NCBI GenBank assembly: GCA_031761875.1
Contig: CP134492.1
Span: 682,001 to 746,000 of the forward strand
From: Bacillaceae bacterium IKA-2
GTDB lineage: Bacteria > Bacillota > Bacilli > Bacillales > Anaerobacillaceae
Reading direction: 5' to 3'
Length of the DNA stretch: 64,000 bases
In this document: positions 53,662 through 63,339 of the stretch, in pieces
Layout of the letters: each line of letters begins with the position of its first letter
How positions within the stretch are numbered: the stretch's first letter is position 1
Program-made: the position numbers and the translations under genes
The notes under the pieces: model-generated
Told to the model about the DNA's origin: nothing
Seen by the model: only the letters and a program-made list of their open reading frames with translations
Databases searched by the model: none

Positions 53662-54240
53662 CTACTTATTTTCTGCATTAAGGCTGGCTATAGAAACTAA
53701 TTTCCCATCCTTCTCAGTAAAGTCTTGTTCTATTTTTTCTAATGTTTTATCAAATATTGACATAAAGTCAGGCCCATAGATGTGGCGAACAATGGTTATT
53801 ACTTCTGAGAACTCAGGGAATTTCCCATAAAGTTCTTTAATTGGTAATGAACCTTCGTAAATTCCATATTGCTTCGGATCGTACACTTCTAATGTTTCAA
53901 GTAGGAGCTTTTCCCCTTTTTCAGTTAAGCAAACATAAGTATTCCGCTTGTCATTTTGCTTTTTTGAAAAAGTAAGTAATTCTCTTTCCTCTAATTTTTT
54001 AGAAAAGTTAAATGCCGTTGAAACGTGCATGACTCCAAACTTGGCAACGTCAGATATTGAAGCACCTTCAAGTTGATAAGCAATTAGTAGGATATGGTGC
54101 TCGTTAATATTTAAATCGAATGGTTTTATCCAAGTTTGCCAATCCTTTTCAATAGACTTCCATAAAGCTTTACTTAGTTGAGCAACTTTATGACTAAATA
54201 TGATTGATTGTTTTATGGAGTATGGCGAATTTGTATCCAT
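53662..54240 (-). CDS. hpr: ScoC/Hpr, MarR-family transition-state regulator
   Basis: 192 residues (B. subtilis has 203). It starts [20 protein letters not shown] and has the winged-helix core [21 protein letters not shown], then [14 protein letters not shown]. ScoC represses exoprotease genes, peptide permeases and sporulation genes. ATG 54240 follows GGGGG. The C-terminus is somewhat shorter than in B. subtilis. Confidence 0.93.
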   Translation of the reverse strand: MDTNSPYSIKQSIIFSHKVAQLSKALWKSIEKDWQTWIKPFDLNINEHHILLIAYQLEGASISDVAKFGVMHVSTAFNFSKKLEERELLTFSKKQNDKRNTYVCLTEKGEKLLLETLEVYDPKQYGIYEGSLPIKELYGKFPEFSEVITIVRHIYGPDFMSIFDKTLEKIEQDFTEKDGKLVSIASLNAENK

Positions 54241-54516
54241 ATAAAACCCCCGTCTAAATTTCGAATATTCATTTATTTTTAAATAAAATGATATTTCTAT
54301 AATATCATAGAAAACAAAATCATAACAATATAAATTTTAATTTATTGTACTTTTCTGATATTTATTAATATAGGCACCTCGGAAAATATAAAAATCTTTG
54401 AAAATAACTATTTTAAAGGAGTGAATATCATATTACTAATGAATTAGCCACATCAAGCTAAACCACATTTTCAACCCTCATTAAAAGTAAAAGTTTGTTA
54501 TTATTTTTGTTTTATA
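54241..54516. other. Region between hpr and the yhaH terminator, with a repeat fragment
   Basis: AT-rich, no ORF. It contains a family 1 fragment at 54436-54475 (AATGAATTAGCCACATCAAG then CTAAACCACATTTTCAAC). Otherwise I see nothing in it apart from the expected hpr promoter. Confidence 0.45.
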
Positions 54517-54566
54517 AAAAACTAAGGCTTCCGTCGACAAATTGAAGACAGGAAGCCTTAGTTTTT
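54517..54566. terminator. Terminator of yhaH, usable in both directions
   Basis: AACTAAGGCTTCC pairs perfectly with GGAAGCCTTAGTT, flanked by A and T runs on both sides. Confidence 0.88.
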
Positions 54567-54623
54567 TCAAATTATTTCCATTCCCTTAAATTAATTAGCT
54601 ATTCTGTAAAAGTAAAGAAAAAA

Positions 54624-54989
54624 CTAATTTGATAACGGTTTTTTAATTTCTGCCTCTAATTGATCAATGGTTTCATGAAGTTCTTGAATGCTCTTTTGAA
54701 TATCTGTAATTGTTGGCTCCACATCTTTCCGCCACTCTTTAACACAGTTCTGGACATCTGATGAGACGGTTTTAATTGTAGATGCACTTTCTTTTGCAGC
54801 AGTCTCGACTTGATAGCTTAGTTGTTGAGTTTTTTCTTTAAATGTAGAAAGTGAATTTGTAAGCTCATTTACGTTATTAGTAATTACTTTTTGAATTTCA
54901 TTTCCCGACTTAGGTGTTGATAATAATGTTATTGCCCCACCGATAAGACTTCCTGTTACAAAACCATAAAATAGTGATTGTCCACTCAT
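54624..54989 (-). CDS. yhaH: YhaH, YtxH-domain protein
   Basis: 121 residues: an N-terminal hydrophobic segment with LFYGFVTGSLIGGAITLLSTPKSG, the YtxH signature, then a long helical coiled-coil region (about 30-118). YtxH-type proteins are membrane-linked and often in the general stress regulon. The order hpr-yhaH-serC fits B. subtilis. AAAGGAATGG precedes ATG 54989. Confidence 0.88.
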   Translation of the reverse strand: MSGQSLFYGFVTGSLIGGAITLLSTPKSGNEIQKVITNNVNELTNSLSTFKEKTQQLSYQVETAAKESASTIKTVSSDVQNCVKEWRKDVEPTITDIQKSIQELHETIDQLEAEIKKPLSN

Positions 54990-55231
54990 TTTTCACCATT
55001 CCTTTCCTAATTTTATAAGTATCCATTTTTCATTTAGATTATCACACTTTAAGCAATGTTTGAATATAATTATGATATTTCAATAATATTCTTTTTAGCA
55101 CGGCAATAATATTAAACTATTAACGTATATAAAGGGGGTGATTTAGTTTACAGCTTTATTTTGGTCTAAAAGAAAATATACAAGTATTGACGTGCATGCC
55201 GCTCGTGACCAAAGTGCTTACGCATTTCTAG

Positions 55232-56317
55232 TTAGTTGGTCTCTCTAAATTTTCTCATAAAGGCTTGTAACGCCTCACAGGCTTCAAATGGGACTGCGTT
55301 GTATGTAGAAGCTCTGCAGCCCCCGACTGAACGGTGACCATTTAACCCTACAAAGCCAATTTCCTTCGCTTCTTGTAAAAACTTTTTACTTAAGTCATCA
55401 GTAGGTAGTTTAAATGTAATGTTCATCAGAGAGCGGCTCTCAGCCGATGCATGACCTTGATAAAAACCGTTACTTTCATCAATAGCGTTATAAATAAGAG
55501 CAGCTTTTTCTTCATTAGCTTGAGCCACTTTTTCAACACCACCAAGACCTTTAACCCATTGCAATACATTTTTCAACATATAAATCGCAAAAGTTGGTGG
55601 TGTATTGTACAAGGAATTATTTTTCGAAAAAGTATCATATCTCAGTATAGTAGGTACATCTTTATTTTCTCTTTCAAGTAAATCCTTACGAATAATTACT
55701 AGCGTTACCCCTGATGGACCAAGATTTTTTTGAGCGCCTGCATAAATCATTGCAAACTTATCAATTGGCAAAGGCTTGCTCAAAATATCACTAGACATAT
55801 CGGCGATTAACATATTATTTTTTACGGAAGGAAATTGTTTCCACTGTGTGCCAAAAATCGTATTATTAGATGTGATGTGTAAATAGCCATCATCTGCAGA
55901 TAGATTTAATTCTGATAATTTTGGAATTCGATTGTAATTAGTTTCTTTCGAACTTGCTGCAACTGCTGTTAAGCGACCTAATATTTGTGCTTCTTTCAAT
56001 GCTTTTTCAGACCACGAACCAGTTAGTACGTAATTTCCAACTTCATTGTCACCTAAAATGTTCATTGGGATCATTGGAAATTGTAAACTAGCTCCCCCTT
56101 GTAAAAAAAGAACCTCATAGTTATCTGGAATTGCTAGAAGTTCCTTTAATAATGCTTGTGCCTCATTATGAACAGCCTCATATTCTTTACTCCGATGGCT
56201 TAGTTCCATAACTGACATGCCTGTGTCTTTAAAATTAATTAATTCTTCTTGTGCTTGTCTTAAAACTACTTCTGGCAATGCGGAAGGTCCTGCATTAAAA
56301 TTATAAGCTCTTTTCAC
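55232..56317 (-). CDS. serC: Phosphoserine aminotransferase
   Basis: 361 residues. It starts YNFNAGPSALPEVVL and has ELSHRSKEY, FLQGGASLQF and the PLP-binding lysine in YAGAQKNLGPSGVTLVII. C-terminal HRSVGGCRAS contacts phosphate. The enzyme converts 3-phosphohydroxypyruvate and glutamate to phosphoserine, and also serves pyridoxine synthesis in some bacteria. The upstream 240 bases hold a family 3 repeat and a GCGCGTTTACGCG dyad. Confidence 0.96.
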   Translation of the reverse strand: MKRAYNFNAGPSALPEVVLRQAQEELINFKDTGMSVMELSHRSKEYEAVHNEAQALLKELLAIPDNYEVLFLQGGASLQFPMIPMNILGDNEVGNYVLTGSWSEKALKEAQILGRLTAVAASSKETNYNRIPKLSELNLSADDGYLHITSNNTIFGTQWKQFPSVKNNMLIADMSSDILSKPLPIDKFAMIYAGAQKNLGPSGVTLVIIRKDLLERENKDVPTILRYDTFSKNNSLYNTPPTFAIYMLKNVLQWVKGLGGVEKVAQANEEKAALIYNAIDESNGFYQGHASAESRSLMNITFKLPTDDLSKKFLQEAKEIGFVGLNGHRSVGGCRASTYNAVPFEACEALQAFMRKFRETN

Positions 56318-56427
56318 TGTTTCCCACTCCTAACTTAACAATTTGTTTGCGCGTTTACGCGTTAAATGGTTAAAATAATAAGTATATCCTATCATGTTAG
56401 TGATAAGAATAGTATCCTTTTTAAAAA

Positions 56428-56560
56428 AGTAGAAAGTAGAAAGTTAGAAAATTGGAAAGTAGAAGCTAAATCAAAAGTACTTAAATTGTTTGAACTTCTT
56501 AACTAACCAACTGTTCAATGGCCCTTAAGGCTTTTAACTAGCTTTCCAACATTCCAACTT
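56428..56560 (-). repeat. Repeat family 3, longest copy
   Basis: AAAGTAGAAAGTAGAAAGTT then AGAAAATTGGAAAGTAG form a purine-rich half. GGCCCTTAAGGCTTTTAAC, AGCTTTCCAACATTCCAAC and TTTAC form the pyrimidine-rich half, so the two can pair. It ends at the hit stop codon. Confidence 0.68.
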
Positions 56561-56991
56561 TACTTAACTGATGCTGCAATTTCCTTAGCAATTTGTTGTA
56601 AATGTTCGTTAGTATATTGGTCACTGTGATCTTTCCAAACTGCTCCAAATCCATCCCCTTTTCCATATCTAGGAATAAGGTGGAGATGATAATGAAAAAC
56701 AGCTTGTCCTGCTGGTTTTCCGTTATTATTTAAAATATTTAAACCAACAGGAGCGTATGTTTCTTTTATAGCATTTGCAATTTTAGGTACAACGCTAAAT
56801 AGTTCTTTAGCTGTATCGGGTTTTAATTCAAAAATGTCTTGTTGATGTAATTTCGGGATAACAAGAGTATGCCCCTTAGTTACTTGACTTATATCTAAAA
56901 AAGCTAAGACATGTTCATTTTCAAATACTTGTGCAGCTGGTATATCGCCATTAATAATTTTACAAAAAATACAGTTTTCATGAGTTGTCAT
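56560..56991 (-). CDS. hit: HIT-family nucleotide hydrolase/transferase (Hit)
   Basis: 143 residues with CIFCKIINGDIPAAQVFE and the histidine triad HYHLHLIPRY near residue 103. The two Cys before it resemble the zinc site of some HIT proteins. It likely cleaves adenosine-nucleotide phosphoramidates. Position next to the ecs operon matches B. subtilis hit, where it is divergent from ecsA; here an acyl-CoA ligase gene is interposed. Confidence 0.95.
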   Translation of the reverse strand: MTTHENCIFCKIINGDIPAAQVFENEHVLAFLDISQVTKGHTLVIPKLHQQDIFELKPDTAKELFSVVPKIANAIKETYAPVGLNILNNNGKPAGQAVFHYHLHLIPRYGKGDGFGAVWKDHSDQYTNEHLQQIAKEIAASVK

Positions 56992-57180
56992 TTTTTAACA
57001 ATCCTTTCTGAATTTTTTTAGAAAAGGGTTAATTGGTTAGACTAAATTTAGCCAAATTTTATCATAAATAGACAGCAAATGCTAATACACATTGACTATG
57101 TCTATAGTATATCGAATTCACTTAAAAAATTAGAAGTTCACGTTATTTTCAAAAATATGTATAACCTTTGTGTTTTGCTG

Positions 57181-57189
57181 TGTTATAAT
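57181..57189 (+). promoter_or_regulatory. Extended -10 promoter of the acyl-CoA ligase gene
   Basis: TGTTATAAT lies 46 bases before the start codon and is an extended -10 (TGnTATAAT). No good -35 hexamer is visible. Confidence 0.6.
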
Positions 57190-57234
57190 TTAGAAAATTA
57201 TAAATATTCACTGAGCAAAAGAGAGGGTGCTTTT

Positions 57235-58818
57235 ATGCATGTACCATTATTAGTTACAGACTTTTTAGACCGAGCGGTCACTCTGTATGGTGAAAAGGTT
57301 GCTGTCATTGATGATCATAAAACAATTACTTATTATCAACTTAATGAACGAGTAAATCAACTTAGCAAAGGCTTAACTGATTTAGGAGTCCAAAAAGGCG
57401 AAAAAGTTGCTTATCTGGCACCTAATACTCTAGAAATGCTAGAAGGTTTTTATGGAGTTTTTCAATTAGGCGCAATAATGGTTCCACTCAATATTCGACT
57501 TCAACCCCATGATTATTCATTTATTTTAAATCATAGTGAAAGTAAAGTTTTACTAGTTGATCAGGAACTTCTCCATTTAGTTGAACCGATTATTAAAGAA
57601 TTAAAAACAGTAGAAAAAATAATTATCCATAACTGTACAGAGGATGATAATCGTTTTATAAATTATGATACATGGTTAACTCAATTTGATTCAACTGAAT
57701 ATCAGCGTCCCGCTCTAGAAGAAGCGGATGTCGCAAGTCTACTTTATACAAGTGGTACAACAGGAAGCCCTAAAGGAGTTATGTTAACGCATCGTAACAA
57801 CTATTTACATGCATTATCGACGATGCATCATCTTTGCATTACTGATCAAGATACATTGCTACATGTTTTACCAATGTTTCACGTAAATGGTTGGGGGTCA
57901 CCATTTAGTTATACAGCTAATGGTGCGACGCAAGTGATGCTCCGTAAAGCATTACCAGAAGTCATTTTCGATAAAATTCAAAAATATGGTGTGACAGTAG
58001 CACATATGGCACCAACGATTTTAAATTCGTTACTAGAATACTATGGTCGATTCCAACCAAAAATCGAGCAAAATATGCGTGTTGTTATTGCAGGTTCTGC
58101 ACCACCACCGGCTTTTGTTCGTCGAGTTGAAGAAGATTTAGGGTGGGAGTTCCTACAAGTATATGGAATGACAGAAACAACGCCGTTAATAACAACTTCA
58201 AGAATTCGTTCAGAGCAAACTGCACTACCGAAAGAGGAACAATATCGATTAAAGGCGAAAGCTGGATATGCGATGATTGGTGTTCAAGTCAAGGTAGTGA
58301 ATGATGATGGAAACGAAGTTGCTCCGGGAGCTAATGAAATTGGTGAAATTATCACTCGTTCCAATGGTGTTATGAAGGGTTATTGGAAAAATGATGAAGC
58401 GACAATGGATACAATTAGAAATGGCTGGCTTCATACTGGGGACATGGCCATTGTTGATGAACATGGTCATATTGATATTGTTGATCGCAAAAAGGATGTT
58501 ATTATAAGTGGTGGTGAAAACATCTCGTCAATTGAGGTTGAAGGTGTCTTGTATGAACATCCAGCCGTACTAGAAGCAGCAGTAGTTTCCATTCCTCATG
58601 AAAAGTGGGGCGAGGTTCCTCATGCCGTGATCGTCATACGTGAAGGACAAACTGCTACTGAAGAAGAGATCATTAAGTTTTCGCGAGAAAAACTTGCGCA
58701 CTTTAAAGCTCCAAAATCAATTTCCTTTGCAGATGAACTACCAAAGACAGCTTCTGGAAAAATTCAAAAAGTCCAAATCCGCAAGCAGTTTTGGGATTCA
58801 GATCGGTTAGTAAATTAA
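57235..58818 (+). CDS. Acyl-CoA synthetase (AMP-dependent, FadD-like)
   Basis: 527 residues of the ANL adenylating superfamily. The P-loop is LLYTSGTTGSPKGVMLTH, then VYGMTETTPL, GWLHTGDMAIVDEHGHIDI, the hinge DRKKDVIISGGENIS and the C-terminal catalytic Lys in LPKTASGKIQKVQIR. It converts a carboxylate and CoA to acyl-CoA through acyl-AMP; the substrate is probably a medium- or long-chain fatty acid. ATG 57235 follows GAGAGGGTG; an in-frame ATG at 57079 precedes the promoter and is rejected. Confidence 0.92.
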   Translation: MHVPLLVTDFLDRAVTLYGEKVAVIDDHKTITYYQLNERVNQLSKGLTDLGVQKGEKVAYLAPNTLEMLEGFYGVFQLGAIMVPLNIRLQPHDYSFILNHSESKVLLVDQELLHLVEPIIKELKTVEKIIIHNCTEDDNRFINYDTWLTQFDSTEYQRPALEEADVASLLYTSGTTGSPKGVMLTHRNNYLHALSTMHHLCITDQDTLLHVLPMFHVNGWGSPFSYTANGATQVMLRKALPEVIFDKIQKYGVTVAHMAPTILNSLLEYYGRFQPKIEQNMRVVIAGSAPPPAFVRRVEEDLGWEFLQVYGMTETTPLITTSRIRSEQTALPKEEQYRLKAKAGYAMIGVQVKVVNDDGNEVAPGANEIGEIITRSNGVMKGYWKNDEATMDTIRNGWLHTGDMAIVDEHGHIDIVDRKKDVIISGGENISSIEVEGVLYEHPAVLEAAVVSIPHEKWGEVPHAVIVIREGQTATEEEIIKFSREKLAHFKAPKSISFADELPKTASGKIQKVQIRKQFWDSDRLVN

Positions 58819-58826
58819 TAATTAAT

Positions 58827-58861
58827 AAAAGGATGGCTCATTAAGAGTCGTCCTTTTATTT
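58827..58861 (+). terminator. Intrinsic terminator of the acyl-CoA ligase gene
   Basis: AAAAGGA-G-CTC pairs with GAG-C-TCCTTTT around ATTAA. Confidence 0.85.
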
Positions 58862-58951
58862 GGCAAGTGTAAGCGCGCTTACGCATTTCTTTTCCCTTGA
58901 AAATTTGATACTATAACTTTAGTGAAACTTTTCTTTATTAAGGAGCTTAAA

Positions 58952-59692
58952 ATGATTAAATTATTGCAGTTAGATCATGTCTATGGTGGCTATCATCAAG
59001 GGAAGCCGGTATTACACGATATATCTTTTTCTGTTAATAAAGGAGAGATTGTCGGCTTAATCGGCTTAAATGGTGCAGGTAAAAGTACAGCAATTAAACA
59101 TGTGTTAGGGTTAATGGAGGCACAAAAAGGTGAAATTCGTATTAATGGTAAGAGGTTTTTAGAAGATCCTAACGAATACCGACGCTCTTATTCATTCATA
59201 CCAGAAACGCCTATTTTATATGAAGACTTAACATTACAAGAACATTTACATGTAACCGCGATGGCCTATGGTCTTCATTCAGAAGAGCTAGCAGAGAGGA
59301 GTGCCCTATTATTAAAAGAATTTCGGATGGAGAAAATGCTTCATTGGTTTCCAGGTCATTTCTCAAAGGGGATGCGGCAAAAAGTAATGATTATGTGTGC
59401 TTTTTTACTTTATCCACCCCTTTATATTGTTGATGAACCTTTTATTGGTTTAGATCCAATTGCGATTAAATCATTATTAAACCATTTTGTCGATATGAAA
59501 GAAAAAGGAGCGGGTATTTTGATGTCTACTCACATTCTTTCGACTGCTGAGCGTTATTGTGACCGATTTATTATGCTCCATCACGGTAAGATTATCGTTG
59601 AAGGTACATTAGACGAACTAAGAGAAAAAACAGGTATGGCTGCTAGTGCCCCTCTCGATGATATCTACATTGAAATAACGAAGGAAGATTAA
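58952..59692 (+). CDS. ecsA: EcsA, ABC transporter ATPase
   Basis: 246 residues (B. subtilis 247). Walker A GLIGLNGAGKST, signature FSKGMRQKVMIM, Walker B LYIVDEPFIGLDP, H-loop STHIL. EcsAB affects exoprotein secretion, sporulation, competence and regulated proteolysis by RasP. ATG 58952 follows TAAGGAG; an in-frame GTG at 58922 has none. One base separates it from ecsB. Confidence 0.93.
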   Translation: MIKLLQLDHVYGGYHQGKPVLHDISFSVNKGEIVGLIGLNGAGKSTAIKHVLGLMEAQKGEIRINGKRFLEDPNEYRRSYSFIPETPILYEDLTLQEHLHVTAMAYGLHSEELAERSALLLKEFRMEKMLHWFPGHFSKGMRQKVMIMCAFLLYPPLYIVDEPFIGLDPIAIKSLLNHFVDMKEKGAGILMSTHILSTAERYCDRFIMLHHGKIIVEGTLDELREKTGMAASAPLDDIYIEITKED

Positions 59693-59693
59693 T

Positions 59694-60917
59694 ATGAATA
59701 CTATTCATGAACTTTGGAGCAAACGAGTAAAAGATTACTGGAATATGGCGATACGCTATTTACGCTTAATAGGTAACAGTGGGTTTTTATTTACAATTTA
59801 TATTGCCATTATCGCGGGGAGTTACTATTATAGCGAATTAATAAAGTGGTTACCTGAAACGTTTCCAGCGCCATTATTTTTAGCGTTAATAACAGCTTTT
59901 CTTTTAACAAAAAGTCCGCTCCGGACATTTGTGAAAGAAGGCGATCTCGTTTTTTTATCCCCGTTGGAAGGAAAGCTAGCGGCTTACTTTCGCTCTTCAC
60001 TATATTATTCTTTTCTGATCCAAAGCTTTGTAATCATCTTAGTGATTGTTCTTTTAACTCCTTTATACCGAAATTTTCTTGTTGATGATCCTAGAAGTCT
60101 TTTACTGATCATTGTTGTTTTACTTGTTAGTAAAGCCTGGAACTTAGCGGCACAGTCGGAAGAAGGTAGACTATTATTTACAGCTCAGCGAACTAGTCAT
60201 AAAGTAGGTCGTTTTTTTATTAATATTTGTTTAACATATTTCTTATTTGCCCAAGCGACCCTATGGTTTATTTTAGCTTTACTGTTTATAAAAGGCCTGC
60301 TATTTTTCTTTTATTATCAACACCTTAAAAAACAGCATAGTTTAAAATGGGAATATTTAATTGAAACGGAAGAACAAATGCTAATGTTTTTTTATCGTAT
60401 TGCTAATGCCTTTACAGATGTGCCAAAATTAAGCACAAAAGTAAAAGCACGTCGAATGTTCAGTTGGATCCCAAACTTGCTTCCGTTTAAACAAGCAACA
60501 ACGTTTCATTATTTGTATGTAAAATCATTCACTCGTGCAAATGATTATTTTGGAGTTTATCTGCGGTTATTAATGATTGGGGTTCTTTTATTATTTTATA
60601 TTCAAATTGATTTTGGGGCGGTTTTCATCTCGCTGTTGATCATCTATATGTCAGCACTTCAGTTATCGACGCTATGGAATCATCACAGTTTAAAGATTTG
60701 GATCGATTTGTACCCGATTAATGGTCAAGTACGTAAAAAATCATTTAGTAACGTCGTATTATCGTTGCTGATCATAAAAACATTTGTATTCGCCTTAGCC
60801 ACATTTATAGCAACAGCTAATTTTATTGAAACGGGTCTCGTATTAATTATAGGTAGCGCTGTTAGTTATCTGTATGCCAACTTTTTATTACATAAAAGAG
60901 CTGAAGCTAGAGGTTGA
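59694..60917 (+). CDS. ecsB: EcsB, ABC transporter membrane protein
   Basis: 407 residues (B. subtilis 408) with about nine hydrophobic segments and the EcsB-family opening ELWSKRVKDYWNMAIRYLRLI. It is the membrane partner of EcsA. The start is one base after the ecsA stop. ecsC does not follow; yhaA comes next in the opposite direction. Confidence 0.93.
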   Translation: MNTIHELWSKRVKDYWNMAIRYLRLIGNSGFLFTIYIAIIAGSYYYSELIKWLPETFPAPLFLALITAFLLTKSPLRTFVKEGDLVFLSPLEGKLAAYFRSSLYYSFLIQSFVIILVIVLLTPLYRNFLVDDPRSLLLIIVVLLVSKAWNLAAQSEEGRLLFTAQRTSHKVGRFFINICLTYFLFAQATLWFILALLFIKGLLFFFYYQHLKKQHSLKWEYLIETEEQMLMFFYRIANAFTDVPKLSTKVKARRMFSWIPNLLPFKQATTFHYLYVKSFTRANDYFGVYLRLLMIGVLLLFYIQIDFGAVFISLLIIYMSALQLSTLWNHHSLKIWIDLYPINGQVRKKSFSNVVLSLLIIKTFVFALATFIATANFIETGLVLIIGSAVSYLYANFLLHKRAEARG

Positions 60918-60940
60918 TCCCTCTGCTATCAGCTCTTTTG
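60896..60940. terminator. Terminator overlapping the ecsB stop
   Basis: AAAGAGCTGA-GC pairs with GC-TCAGCTCTTT, with A/T-rich flanks, between convergent ecsB and yhaA. Confidence 0.85.
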
Positions 60941-60987
60941 GCTTGATTAAGATGTTCAAAATGGTGATACGGCTAACATAAGTGTGC

Positions 60988-62166
60988 TTAAGTTTCCTCA
61001 GAATAGTGTAAAGCTAGATTACCAAGTAGCTTTGCTGATATCAACATTGCTTTTTCATCAAAATCGAATTTCGGATGGTGGTGTGGGTATGCATGATCCC
61101 AAATTGGATTCTTAGCTCCCGTAAAGAAAAATGCTCCTTTGACGTGATGGAGGTAGTATGAAAAATCTTCGCCACCCATTTGTGCCACCATATTTTCAAT
61201 TTCGGTAATTTCAGGAATTTCTTTAGCTGAAAGGGCTACTTGAAGCGCTTCTTCATGATGATTAACTAGTGCAGGGTAACCTCGTTGATAAAGTAAGTGA
61301 CCAGTAACATCTCCAGATAAACAAATTCCGTCTACAACTCTTTGGATTTCTTTTTCTAACAGTACTTGAACGTCTTCACTAAAAGAACGGGCAGTACCGA
61401 TAATTTTGGCTGAATCCGCGATAACGTTAAAGGCGTTTAAAGCTTCAAAGGAACCGATAGAAATAACTGCCGCATCCATTGGATTAATCCTCCGACTGAC
61501 AATTTGTTGAAGTGCCAACACAAGCTGGGCGCCAATAACGATTGAGTCTTTTGTTTCATGGGGCTTTGCACCGTGTCCGCCCTGGCCTTTAATGGTTATT
61601 TCAAAGCGATCGGCTGCTGCCATTATTGGACCTGATTTATATTGAATTTTTCCAGTTGGCTCTGTTGCCCATAGGTGTGTCCCAAAAATATAGTCAACGC
61701 CTTCCAAACAGCCGTCTTTAATCATCGCGACGGCGCCACCGGGTGCTTCCTCTTCAGCATGTTGATGAATAAATACAATCGTTCCACTTAATTTGTCTTT
61801 CATACCATTAAGTGCCTTTGCTAAACCAAGTAAACTAGCTGTGTGCCCGTCATGACCACATGCATGCATGACGCCAGTTTTTTTTGATTTATAAGGAACA
61901 TCTTTTTGATCTTCAATTGGCAAAGCATCAAAATCTGCTCGCAAAGCGATGGTTTTCCCGGGCTTTGCACCTTTTAGGGTAGCAACTACTCCGCGCTCAC
62001 CAACATTTTCTAAAACTTCATGTCCTAGATTACGATGAAATTCTGCGATAAGCTTCGGTGTCTCTACTTCTTGATGTGATAATTCTGGATTCTCGTGTAA
62101 ATGGCGCCGTAATGAGATCATTTCGTCGTACTGCTGATCAATCAAAGCAAATAGAATTTCTTTCAT
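60988..62166 (-). CDS. yhaA: YhaA, M20-family N-acyl amino acid amidohydrolase
   Basis: 392 residues (B. subtilis YhaA 396). Metal-binding motifs HACGHDGHTA, HQHAEEEAPGG and the C-terminal QMGGEDFSYYLH, plus the dimerisation-domain motif GHGAKPHETKDSI, are all present. The family removes acyl groups from amino acids or aminoacyl conjugates using two metal ions. ATG 62166 is five bases after GGAGG. Confidence 0.92.
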   Translation of the reverse strand: MKEILFALIDQQYDEMISLRRHLHENPELSHQEVETPKLIAEFHRNLGHEVLENVGERGVVATLKGAKPGKTIALRADFDALPIEDQKDVPYKSKKTGVMHACGHDGHTASLLGLAKALNGMKDKLSGTIVFIHQHAEEEAPGGAVAMIKDGCLEGVDYIFGTHLWATEPTGKIQYKSGPIMAAADRFEITIKGQGGHGAKPHETKDSIVIGAQLVLALQQIVSRRINPMDAAVISIGSFEALNAFNVIADSAKIIGTARSFSEDVQVLLEKEIQRVVDGICLSGDVTGHLLYQRGYPALVNHHEEALQVALSAKEIPEITEIENMVAQMGGEDFSYYLHHVKGAFFFTGAKNPIWDHAYPHHHPKFDFDEKAMLISAKLLGNLALHYSEET

Positions 62167-62210
62167 AGGGGCCTCCATCTTAATTTAAGATTTTTTTGAA
62201 AAATATAATG

Positions 62211-62290
62211 TTGAAAGTGGCAAGAAAAAGCTAAACCAATAGCTCTTAGAGTTATGGGATATACCAAATCAACTAACGACTAACCGACAA
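62211..62290 (-). repeat. Repeat family 3 between yhaA and ccdA
   Basis: GTTGAAAGTGGCAAGAAAAA then GCTAAACCAATAGCTCTTAG and later CAACTAACGACTAACCGACAA. A diverged copy. Confidence 0.55.
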
Positions 62291-62305
62291 TTTCACTTCG
62301 GCCAC

Positions 62306-63037
62306 TCAAATTGTTATTGGAATAAATTGAGCTAACCAGCCTGATATACGAGCAAAAAGACCAGTGTATAATAGGATACCTAAGATGATCATAATGATCC
62401 CGCTACCCTTTTGAATGAGAGGGAGATACTTACTGATTTTTTTAATTTTATTTAATGATTTCGAGAACAATAGAGCAACAATTAGAAAGGGAATTCCTAA
62501 ACCAATTGAATAAACAAATAGTAAAAACATACCTGAAGCCATAGACCCGCTTTGAGCTGCCAATATCAAGATTGAAGAAAGCACTAATCCGATACAAGGC
62601 GACCAACCCGCTCCGAAGATAAGACCGAATCCAACAGACCCAAAGAAACTTGTCGATTTTTTTGGTTTAGACTGAAGGCGCTTTTCACTCATTAACATTT
62701 TAAATGAAAATACTCCATACATCTGTAACCCCAAGACGACAATAACGATGCCACCTAGTTTTTCTAGTAGTTCGCGATTTTTCATAAATAATTGTCCAAA
62801 CGCCGTACTAGATGCCCCTAATAACATGAAGATAATCGTGAAGCCAATAATGAAACCAATACTTCTTGAGATAATGATTTTTCTGTCTGCATTAAGCTGG
62901 TTGTTTGATATTGATGTTCCAGTTAATTGTGCTAGATAAGCAGGAACTAACGGAAATATACAAGGGGATAAAAATGAAACAATCCCAGCAAACAATGCAA
63001 GTCCAATTGCTAAAAAGGAAAATTCTTCAATGACCAA
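62306..63037 (-). CDS. ccdA: CcdA, thiol-disulfide membrane transporter
   Basis: 243 residues with six membrane segments and the pair of functional cysteines in FLSPCIFPLVPAYLAQL and GAGWSPCIGLVL. CcdA carries reducing power from cytoplasmic thioredoxin to extracytoplasmic thiol proteins used in cytochrome c maturation and spore synthesis. The start is TTG 63037, five bases after AGAAGGTG. GTG 63046 overlaps that site. Its typical B. subtilis neighbours differ. Confidence 0.9.
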   Translation of the reverse strand: MVIEEFSFLAIGLALFAGIVSFLSPCIFPLVPAYLAQLTGTSISNNQLNADRKIIISRSIGFIIGFTIIFMLLGASSTAFGQLFMKNRELLEKLGGIVIVVLGLQMYGVFSFKMLMSEKRLQSKPKKSTSFFGSVGFGLIFGAGWSPCIGLVLSSILILAAQSGSMASGMFLLFVYSIGLGIPFLIVALLFSKSLNKIKKISKYLPLIQKGSGIIMIILGILLYTGLFARISGWLAQFIPITI

Positions 63038-63339
63038 ATTAAACACCTTCTAACTGTAATTTTGAATGATGAATCAGTAAAGAAAGAATTATCAATGAAT
63101 TTATTAAGGAAATTCAACACTCGTAATTCTATTTTACCATGTACAATTGTTAACAACTTGAAAACAATCTTGTAACTTTATGATACCGCGCTTCGTAAAT
63201 AAAATAAAGTCGTATAATTTCAGTATTAGTCGAAGATACGCTAAAATAGCGTAAAGATGAATGTTACGTAATAATTGGCACCGGCATTTAAGTTAAAAAA
63301 ATTTTACTTTCTTACCTTACATGAAAGGGGGGGCGATTG
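63038..63339. other. Intergenic region between ccdA and pbpF
   Basis: Divergent promoter region. TATAAT occurs at 63213-63218 without a good -35. A small dyad ACGCTA-AAA-TAGCGT lies at 63238-63252. Nothing else is supportable. Confidence 0.4.
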
